Shown here: one piece after another, positions 17,301 through 23,398 of the stretch
Numbering within the stretch: position 1 is the first letter of the stretch
Layout: each line of letters begins with the position of its first letter
Assembly: GCA_016291185.1 (NCBI GenBank)
Contig: JAEFAI010000022.1
Location: 1 to 39,012, forward strand
From: Bacteroidales bacterium
GTDB lineage: Bacteria; Bacteroidota; Bacteroidia; Bacteroidales; UBA932
Length of the DNA stretch: 39,012 bases
Direction of reading: 5' to 3'
Made by a program: the position numbers and the translations under genes
Notes under the pieces: generated by a model
Database searches by the model: none
Told to the model about the DNA's origin: nothing
The model's input: the letters and a program-made list of their open reading frames with translations, nothing else

Positions 17301-19565
17301 GCCGCTGAGGATGGTCTTCCCCTCGTGGAGCACCTTGTATTCGATTTTCAGCGTCGGATGGGTCTGGCCGTCGCCGTAGCCCAGCTGGAAGCGGACCTGT
17401 GCGACGCTCTCGCCGATGATGTCGCCGCCGGGGCGGAAGTCTTCGCGTTCAAAGCGGCCGGGGATGCGGTTCTCCACCGTGATCCGGATGGGCAGGCTGC
17501 GGGCGATGCCCACGCTCTTGCTGAATTCGAGCGTCTCGCCCGTGGCGTCCGTGACGGTCACTATCACCGCCACGTTGTGCGGGAAATATTCGGCCTCGGG
17601 GGCCTGGAAATCAAATTTGAAATCGCCCGAAGGGCTGAGCGTGAGGTCGCCTTCGGCGATGGTCAGGTTGCGCTCCCGGACCTCGTAACGGGCCTTGGCG
17701 GTGCCGAGGTTGTGGCCGGAGTAGGAGCGGACGCTGCCCGCGACGGTGACGTTGTCCTTCGGCAGGTAGAGACGGTCGTCGGGCTGCCAGGTCAGCGCGA
17801 AGCTGGGCAGCACGAACTCGTCCGCCCGCACCTGCGTGCTGGCGACGGTGCTTCTGCCTTCCTTGACCTCGATCCGGTACAGGCCGCCGCGCTCGCCCTT
17901 CTTCAGGACGAAGGCGCCCGCGGCGCTGCCGAACTCATTGGTCGTCAGGTCTTCTTCGCCGATCAGCTTGCCGCTCGGGTCGGTGAGCGTGGCGTGCAGG
18001 CGAATGCCCGCCGGGCTGGCGGCGTACTCGTAGGTGCCCTCGTAGAGGAGCACTTTGTAGTGGACCGTCTCGTCGGGGGTGAAGGCGCTGCGGTCCGTCA
18101 GGATCAGGGCGTGGTGGCGGGCCGGGTTGTCCGTGCCGACCGTCTCCCGGGCCTGGTAGTAGAAATGGTGCTGCGGCGTGGCGCGCAGGCGTCCGTCGAT
18201 CCGGGCCACGGCCTGGACGGTCCAGCCCCAGCGCTCCTTCTCCAGCGGCTTGACGAAGGACTCCGGGAGATAGGTGAAGCCGTCCAGCTGCAGGCCCGAG
18301 ACCTGTTCCACCTGCTTGCCTTCGTCGTTGTAGAGGAAGACATCGCAGGTCTTGACGGGCTCGCCCGTCAGGTAGTCGGCCACGTAGATGGCGTAGCCGT
18401 CCAGGTCGCGCTTGTGCGCGATGGAGAGGGTGTATTTGCGGTATTCGCTCTCAGTTTCGGCCTTGCCGCCCGTGCATTTCAGGGTGTATGTCTTGTCGTC
18501 CAGCGCGGGCAGGGGGAGCGTCAGCGTGTCGCGGAGGTAGAAGGATTTCTTGGGATTGTTCACCGTGGCGCTCCAGATCTCGCGCTTGCCTTCGAGGATG
18601 CGGACCTTGACCTCCGGGAGGTTGCGCACGCGCAGGGAGGCGACGCCCCGGGAGACGTCCAGGGAGATCTCCTGGGCGGTCAGCGTCTCGAGGATGTCGT
18701 CGGCGTTGTCGGCGCAATCCGCGAGGATCTTTTCGTCGCCGCTGAACTTTTTGCGATCGGACAGGAGCGCCTGGCAGTCCAGGGCCAGCTGGCGGTATTG
18801 CTCGGAGGTGGATTTCTCATCCCGGCGGAGCAGGGTCTGCCGGTAGGCGAGCATCTGGTCGCGGGCCAGGATGGCGACGGCCTGCCCGGCGTGCGCGTCC
18901 GCGAAGGCGCCCATCTTTTTCAGTCCGTCCTCCGCTCCGTTGCTCTCGCGGCGGACCAGGCAGAATTCGACCAGGGCGTCGAAGGGATAGCGCCCGGCGT
19001 AGTATTCCCGGAGGGTCTGGGTGATGGCTTCGCTCTTCTTGCTCCCGAAGAGGCTCCAGAGGGTGTATTCGTAGTCGTTCGCGATCCTGGGCAACAGCGC
19101 GGCGGAGAAGACGTAGCCCGCGACGCGGCCGTCCTGCTCGTAGAATTCGGGGTTGTGGGCCTGCTGCAGGCTGGCTTTCTGCTCCGTGACGTAGCGCAGG
19201 AGCTCGTCGGTGCCGCTGCGGCCCTGGCGGAGGAAGAAGACGGCGACGGGCTCGCCGAACGTTTCGATGTCCTCCCGGGCCTGGGTGAGCAGCTCGTCGC
19301 GCAGCTTCCAGTTGGAGCAGGCGCGCGCGTCCACGTATTTGAAGGTGGCGTCGTAATAGTCCCAGGCGAGGTGCTGCGCGGCGGCTTCTTTCTTGATCCG
19401 CCCGAGGATGTCGGCCTGGTCCTTGGGCCGGTCGGCGTTGACGGCCTTGTCGTACTCCGCCCAAAGCTTGGTGAGCGTGTGCCCGCGGTCGTCCTTGGCG
19501 CAGGCGGGATGCATGAGGTTCATAAGGGTTATCAGTGTCAGTGTGAGTAATTTAATGGTTTTCAT
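14391..19565 (-). CDS. Alpha-2-macroglobulin family protein without the thioester motif
   Basis: 1724 residues with a signal peptide (MKTIKLLTLTLITLMNLMHPACA). The first 290 residues are helical and carry no known domain. MG domains follow; MG2 is at about 485-575 (ALILTDRSAFTPDETVHYKV). The A2M domain core is near 1038 (VRENFANTIAWEPFLRADQDG, split across that region). A thioester-type helical domain is at about 1265-1560 (SSNGGFGWFPGM). At the place where thioester proteins have Cys-x-Glu-Gln, this one reads ENLLDQSEALYANFL, so covalent trapping of proteases is not expected. Such proteins in Bacteroidota are periplasmic or membrane-bound and of uncertain role. It lies 9 bases after folC and 10 before ldcA. 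Confidence 0.9.
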   Translation of the reverse strand: MKTIKLLTLTLITLMNLMHPACAKDDRGHTLTKLWAEYDKAVNADRPKDQADILGRIKKEAAAQHLAWDYYDATFKYVDARACSNWKLRDELLTQAREDIETFGEPVAVFFLRQGRSGTDELLRYVTEQKASLQQAHNPEFYEQDGRVAGYVFSAALLPRIANDYEYTLWSLFGSKKSEAITQTLREYYAGRYPFDALVEFCLVRRESNGAEDGLKKMGAFADAHAGQAVAILARDQMLAYRQTLLRRDEKSTSEQYRQLALDCQALLSDRKKFSGDEKILADCADNADDILETLTAQEISLDVSRGVASLRVRNLPEVKVRILEGKREIWSATVNNPKKSFYLRDTLTLPLPALDDKTYTLKCTGGKAETESEYRKYTLSIAHKRDLDGYAIYVADYLTGEPVKTCDVFLYNDEGKQVEQVSGLQLDGFTYLPESFVKPLEKERWGWTVQAVARIDGRLRATPQHHFYYQARETVGTDNPARHHALILTDRSAFTPDETVHYKVLLYEGTYEYAASPAGIRLHATLTDPSGKLIGEEDLTTNEFGSAAGAFVLKKGERGGLYRIEVKEGRSTVASTQVRADEFVLPSFALTWQPDDRLYLPKDNVTVAGSVRSYSGHNLGTAKARYEVRERNLTIAEGDLTLSPSGDFKFDFQAPEAEYFPHNVAVIVTVTDATGETLEFSKSVGIARSLPIRITVENRIPGRFEREDFRPGGDIIGESVAQVRFQLGYGDGQTHPTLKIEYKVLHEGKTILSGTAPNREILPIDLSRFPSGLYEIRATASAVSDAGEHYDDETSFELVKAADSDTVLDMDVRAFFKEIADPDGIALQVGATTGPTWIVAELYGDGNRLLEKRIVPLRGERGRPGSLQIIRFARKADYPEDLTLKVFWFRDERTFTYSVSSYKPQVVAALPLRFTRFLDTTAPHRDYSFTLLTAAGTEVAATVFDKSTETIQPNVWSTVRAARRSLPDVRYSSTVGSDESYGFDNAFTAGSRQRNILAKGAAPMGAVMESAMVMDELVEEDADGVVFMTDLEPKEEVAVRENFANTIAWEPFLRADQDGVVSFHFSTADKLSTYYVQLFAHDKAFRNATLRQELVVTLPVKVAVVQPQFLYEGDRYVARVSVSSSKDVPIPGSVSVRFLSGKDYKTAPVLGERKGHLSVPAGGTADFSCELTAPLVRELGLLISFTPDDPDYGSDAVFVTLPVHPAVQTITEAHAALLLAGMDRDAVLAALRSQFVNVAGADAALREISILDMIREAVPEKVLPTSENLLDQSEALYANFLIDRLPGSAGSAATPEQRADMVSKILACRSSNGGFGWFPGMSSSPILTATLLERLADLGEACPQALAEAIPEAVQFLDRSFLGDRARPVWCGGLSLEQYLHVRALYPEVSFAPKAEGKRLREFRKEAKAYLVPGKVRGLSGRVFAKARRMKTLRALLSSDDGTALARAWGISLFAKGRLSRSLDKDIASLLQYAEPHRSGGTYYPNAVMPWRGLLESELYAHALICDLLTDCGHDQVAEGIRLWIMVQKETQHWEDDPAYLQAIGSVLRGTEQTLQTKVLALTASTTLPFAQVQAAGNGFTLACSYSRDGQTLQEGDLLHVGDKITATYHIWNEENRSFVRLTAPRPAAFRPAEQRSGRYGWGLRPISITGWMSFSPQGYRSVLADRTEFWFDSYPEEDTTITEEYFVTQEGSFQCPAPEIESLYAPHYRANDDGRAAVTVAP

Positions 19566-19574
19566 AGCGCGTTA

Positions 19575-20807
19575 TTATTCAGGGTCAAACAATCCAACGG
19601 CTTCTGCTACAACAAAATTGCTGCCACCGATGTACAGCAGGCACCCGGGCACGTTGCGGGCAGCTTCGAGCGCTTGCCGCACGCCCGCCTGTACCTCGCC
19701 GCAGACCGTGCAGTCGAAGCCTTCGAGGCGCGTCGCGAGCTTGTCGGCGGGCAGGGCGCGTTCGCCCTGGGGCGCGACGAGAAAATAGCGCGCGTCCCGC
19801 GGCAGCAGGGGCTTGATGCCGTCGAGGTCCTTGTCGGCCATGATGCCGAAGACGAGCAGCAGCGGGCGGCCGCTCTCGCGCAGCCGCCGGAAATTGATTT
19901 CGAGGGCGGGGGGATTGTGGCCGATGTCGCAGATGACTTCGGGGTTCTCGCAGAGGCGCTCCCAGCGTCCGCGCAAACCCGTGCGGGCAGCGGTGTGCGC
20001 CAGCGCCTCGCGGTCGGGCTCGACGCCGAGCAGCTCGAGGGCGGCGAGGGCCGTGCGCAAGTTGGCCGGTTGGCAGGGACCGGTCAGGTCGGTGTCGAAC
20101 AGCTCGACGTCGAAGTCTTCCGCGAAGAACAGCGGACAGGGAACCACGCTGGCGCGGGCCTCGAAGACGGGGGCCGTTTCGTCGTCGCGCTGGCCGCAGA
20201 GCGCCGGGACGCCGGGCTTGAAGATACCCGCCTTCTCGGCGGCGATGGCGCCGCGCGTATTTCCCAGTAATGCGCAGTGGTCCAGGCCGATACTCGTCAC
20301 GATGGCGAGCTCTGGGGTGAGGATGTTCGTGCTGTCCAGCCGGCCGCCCAGGCCGACCTCGATCACGGCCACGTCCACCTGCTGCGCGGCGAACCACCAG
20401 AAGGCCAGCCCGGTCGTGATTTCGAAAAAGGACAGGCCGTCCAGCTCGTTCTCCGTCAGGAAACGGAACACGTCTTCGCGCGGGATCATCGACCAGCCGT
20501 CCGGCTCGATGAGCTTGATCCGCTCGCGGAAATCCACCAGGTGCGGCGAGGTGTAGAGACCGACGCGCAGGCCGGTGGCGGCCAGGGCTGCCGCGAGCAT
20601 CGAACTCACGGAACCCTTGCCGTTGGTGCCGGCCACATGGATGGAACGGAATTGCCGCGCGGGGTGCCCCAGGGCGGCGTCGAAATGCTCCATGCCGGCC
20701 AGTCCGGGTTTGTAGGATCCGGCCGTGAAACCCGTGTTCTGCACGCTGGGATGCCGGTTGTAGAGCTCCTCCAGGAGCCGGTTGTATTGTTCGCTTGTGT
20801 AGTTCAT
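19575..20807 (-). CDS. folC: Folylpolyglutamate synthase / dihydrofolate synthase
   Basis: 410 residues from ATG 20807; the open frame begins six codons earlier, but the -7 box lies at 20823-20830. The Mur-ligase fold is clear: P-loop HVAGTNGKGSVSSML, SPHLVDFRERI, EVGLGGRLDSTN, the SIGLDHCALLGNT metal and folate loop, and C-terminal DIGHNPPALE (usually DGAHNP). FolC adds glutamates to folates and, in many bacteria, also makes dihydrofolate from dihydropteroate. It is the first gene of the minus-strand run that continues with the macroglobulin-like, ldcA and pldA genes, and it diverges from the PurL-like gene. Confidence 0.95.
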   Translation of the reverse strand: MNYTSEQYNRLLEELYNRHPSVQNTGFTAGSYKPGLAGMEHFDAALGHPARQFRSIHVAGTNGKGSVSSMLAAALAATGLRVGLYTSPHLVDFRERIKLIEPDGWSMIPREDVFRFLTENELDGLSFFEITTGLAFWWFAAQQVDVAVIEVGLGGRLDSTNILTPELAIVTSIGLDHCALLGNTRGAIAAEKAGIFKPGVPALCGQRDDETAPVFEARASVVPCPLFFAEDFDVELFDTDLTGPCQPANLRTALAALELLGVEPDREALAHTAARTGLRGRWERLCENPEVICDIGHNPPALEINFRRLRESGRPLLLVFGIMADKDLDGIKPLLPRDARYFLVAPQGERALPADKLATRLEGFDCTVCGEVQAGVRQALEAARNVPGCLLYIGGSNFVVAEAVGLFDPE

Positions 20808-20809
20808 AG

Positions 20810-20840
20810 TTGCAACTGATTCCAAATTTAGTTAAATTTA
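20810..20840 (+). promoter_or_regulatory. Putative promoter of the PurL-like / phoH genes
   Basis: TTG at 20810-20812 is followed after 20 bases by TAAATTTA at 20833-20840, seven of eight positions of TAnnTTTG. The start codon lies 17 bases further on. It interlocks with the divergent folC promoter. Confidence 0.4.
20823..20830 (-). promoter_or_regulatory. Putative -7 box of the folC promoter
   Basis: The minus strand reads TAAATTTG, a full TAnnTTTG match, ending 15 bases before the folC ATG. The leader would be about 10 bases. A -33 element is not evident. Confidence 0.5.
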
Positions 20841-20857
20841 CACGTTTTTATTACGGC

Positions 20858-21985
20858 ATGGCAGAAAAAACGACAGCGTTGCACGCGAGTTACGTCATCG
20901 ACGGGATGCAGGAAGAATACACGCCTGCGCAGCTGCTCGATGCGGTGACGGAGCCGGAGGGACGGCATTCCCTGACCGCTCCGGCGGAGGCGCGCGTGGT
21001 GGACGAGACCGTGGACCCGGTGTGCCGGGTGCCGGCGCTCGACCCCGACTGCATCGATGCCTATCTGGAGGCCGTCAGCGCGACGCAGAAGCGGGTTCCG
21101 GCCACGGCGGCCGACGCCTATACCCGTGTCCGCGTGGCGTCGGCGCTCATCGATACGCTATGGCGTACCGGCCATTTCCGTCTCGGCGACTTGCGCCTGG
21201 ACGCGTCCTGGCGCTGGAACGAAGCGCCGGTCGGCGCCCGGGCGGCATTCTATGATTCCGTGCGCGCCGCGGCGGATTATGTCGATGCCCTGGGCCTGAA
21301 ATTCAGCGGCTACCGCTATGCCCGGACGACGGGCGAGTCGGAGCTGACCCTGCGCTCCCGCATTACCCGCGAAGCGGACGAGGAGGACCTTGGCTTCGTG
21401 AGCGAACCTTTCCGCTCGGAGCATCCGCAGCTCGGCGCGCGCCGCTCCTGTCCCGCCACGTTGGCCCCCGATGCGCAGAGCTGGGTCGTTTACATTCCCT
21501 TCGACACGTCCGAATTCCGCCTGGGCGGCTCGCTCTTCGCGCAGGTGCTCGACGTGGGGGGCGGCGCCAGCCCGCAGATCACGGACGCCGACTATTTCAT
21601 GGACTGCCACGAGGTGGTCCGGGAGCTGGTGGAGGACGGGATCCTGCTGTCCGGCGCTACGGTTGGCGAAGGCGGCCTGCTGCGCACGGTGAAGCAGATG
21701 ACCGAATATGCCGGCCTGAACCTCGACCTGTCCGACGTGATGCGGGCCTACCAGGAGCAGGACGTGCTGCGCATCCTCTTCGCCGAGGTGCCGGGCGCCG
21801 TGATCCAAATACAAGATGCTGATTTTGACTACCTGGATGCGGAGTTGCTGCTGCAGGATGTCGCGTTCTTCCCGTTGGGCCACCCGGTCCCCGGGCAGAC
21901 GGGCATCCGCGTCAAGGCTTCGGCCAAGTCCGGGATACAAACGATATTGGAATCCCTGATGCAGAACGCAGAGGGGGAGGACTGA
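20858..21985 (+). CDS. PurL/AIR-synthase-like protein of unknown function
   Basis: 375 residues from ATG 20858. The last third resembles the C-terminal domain of AIR synthase and PurL proteins: VVRELVEDGILLSGATVGEG, GLLRTVKQMTEYAGLNLDL, then VIQIQDADFDYLDAELLLQD and FFPLGHPV. The glycine loop is present, but the acidic residues of the usual HDVSDGG are replaced by GATVGEGG. The N-terminal 130 residues and the ATP-binding part are not recognisable. True PurL in Bacteroidota is over 1200 residues, so this is not the purine enzyme; it may be a degenerate paralogue with another role. It is 11 bases from phoH and likely co-transcribed. The family assignment is moderate and the function is unknown. 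Confidence 0.6.
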   Translation: MAEKTTALHASYVIDGMQEEYTPAQLLDAVTEPEGRHSLTAPAEARVVDETVDPVCRVPALDPDCIDAYLEAVSATQKRVPATAADAYTRVRVASALIDTLWRTGHFRLGDLRLDASWRWNEAPVGARAAFYDSVRAAADYVDALGLKFSGYRYARTTGESELTLRSRITREADEEDLGFVSEPFRSEHPQLGARRSCPATLAPDAQSWVVYIPFDTSEFRLGGSLFAQVLDVGGGASPQITDADYFMDCHEVVRELVEDGILLSGATVGEGGLLRTVKQMTEYAGLNLDLSDVMRAYQEQDVLRILFAEVPGAVIQIQDADFDYLDAELLLQDVAFFPLGHPVPGQTGIRVKASAKSGIQTILESLMQNAEGED

Positions 21986-21996
21986 ACCACATATTT

Positions 21997-23337
21997 ATGG
22001 GAAAACCTAAGATTTTCGTGCTGGACACCAACGTGATCCTGCACGACCACAAAGCCATTCGGAAATTCCAGGACAACCATCTCGTGATCCCGGTTGCGGT
22101 GATCGAGGAAGTGGACAAGTTCAAGAAAGGCAACGATGCGCTTTCTTTCAACGCGCGTGGTTTCATGCGCGACCTGGACCGGATCACCAACGGCAAGAGC
22201 TTCGGCGAGCACGGTCTTCCGATCGGCAAGGACCTCGGCTGCATCAAGGTCGAGCCCAACCATCCCTTCGAAGGGGAGTACGCCGGCTTCTTCGCGGACG
22301 ACATTCCGGACCATCGGATCCTCGCCACGGCCATGTGGGTGCGCGACCACCATCCCGACACCTTCGTGGCGCTGGTGACCAAGGACATCAACTTGAGAAT
22401 GAAAGCCAAAGCCATCGGCATGGCGGTCCAGGACTACTTGACCGACAAGGTCGGGGACGAGCAGATCGAGGAGGCGCAGCGCGAAGTCCAGCAACTCGAC
22501 GTGGACGGGATCATCCTGCAGGAGCTGGCCTACGGGCCGGATGCTTCCATCGACTGGAAGCGCATCCTCAAGGTCCAGCCGAAGCCGAACCAGATGTTCA
22601 AGTTCCGCTGGGACAAGGGCAATGACGATTTGGTCTGCGCGCGCTATGACGCCGCCCGCGACCGCGTGGTGCTGGTCAAGAGCCGCGAGGCTTACGGCAT
22701 CCGCCCGCGCAACGAGGAGCAGAAACTGGCGCTCGACGCCCTGCTGAACCCGAAGGTGGAGCTGGTCTCCCTGACCGGCGGCGCCGGCACGGGAAAGACC
22801 CTGCTGGCCCTCGCGGCTGCTCTGGAGCAGGAGCGGGACTACGAGCAGATTTACCTGTCCCGCCCGACGGTCATCCTGGGCAACCAGGACCTGGGCTTCC
22901 TGCCCGGCGACCAGAAGCAGAAGATGAGCCCCTTCCTGCAGCCGCTGATGGACAATCTCAACGTCATCAAGAGCCAGTTCCGGCCGACCTCCAAGGAGGC
23001 GCAGCGCATTGAAGCCATGCTCACGCAGGAGAAACTGATCATCGAACCCCTGGCCTACATCCGCGGCCGCAGCCTCGGCAAATGTTTCTTCATCATCGAC
23101 GAGGCGCAGAACCTCACCCCGCACGAGATGAAGACCATCATCACGCGGGCCGGCGAAGGGACCAAGATGGTCTTCACCGGCGACATTTTCCAGATCGACC
23201 AGCCCTACCTCGACCAATGGTCCAACGGCCTGACGCACCTGGGCGAAAAGATGTACGGCCAGCCGCTCTTCCAGCACGTATTTCTGCGCAAGGGAGAAAG
23301 GAGCGCGCTTTCCGAATTGGCGGCAAAATTGCTATAA
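21997..23337 (+). CDS. phoH: PIN-PhoH protein (predicted RNase and ATPase/helicase)
   Basis: 446 residues with two domains. Residues 1-150 are a PIN nuclease: acidic residues appear in KIFVLDTNVILHD (Asp10), VIEEVDKF, FFADDIPDHRILATA and VTKDINLRMKA. Residues about 235-446 are a PhoH ATPase: Walker A GGAGTGKTLLAL near 262, Walker B CFFIIDEAQN, and GEGTKMVFTGDIFQIDQPYL. The pair acts on RNA in homologues such as the PIN-PhoH proteins of other bacteria. It is probably co-transcribed with the PurL-like gene, 11 bases upstream. The last codons overlap the start of the ppdK promoter. Confidence 0.93.
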   Translation: MGKPKIFVLDTNVILHDHKAIRKFQDNHLVIPVAVIEEVDKFKKGNDALSFNARGFMRDLDRITNGKSFGEHGLPIGKDLGCIKVEPNHPFEGEYAGFFADDIPDHRILATAMWVRDHHPDTFVALVTKDINLRMKAKAIGMAVQDYLTDKVGDEQIEEAQREVQQLDVDGIILQELAYGPDASIDWKRILKVQPKPNQMFKFRWDKGNDDLVCARYDAARDRVVLVKSREAYGIRPRNEEQKLALDALLNPKVELVSLTGGAGTGKTLLALAAALEQERDYEQIYLSRPTVILGNQDLGFLPGDQKQKMSPFLQPLMDNLNVIKSQFRPTSKEAQRIEAMLTQEKLIIEPLAYIRGRSLGKCFFIIDEAQNLTPHEMKTIITRAGEGTKMVFTGDIFQIDQPYLDQWSNGLTHLGEKMYGQPLFQHVFLRKGERSALSELAAKLL

Positions 23338-23360
23338 TGTGAAAAAATTTCGTAAATTCG
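23329..23360 (+). promoter_or_regulatory. Putative ppdK promoter
   Basis: TTG at 23329-23331 and TAAATTCG at 23353-23360 (seven of eight positions of TAnnTTTG) are 21 bases apart. The leader to ATG 23399 would be about 34 bases. The position, in the only gap between phoH and ppdK, supports the call. Confidence 0.4.
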
Positions 23361-23398
23361 CGGCTTGATTATAAAGAAGTAATACTAAACCATATTCT

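Noticed and set aside
14250..19550. A 1766-codon open frame on the plus strand opposite the macroglobulin gene
   Set aside because: It mirrors the real gene almost exactly and is low-complexity (Gly, Ala, Val, Glu, Arg). It arises because G/C-rich third positions on the other strand remove stop codons. The minus-strand protein has recognisable domains; this one has none.
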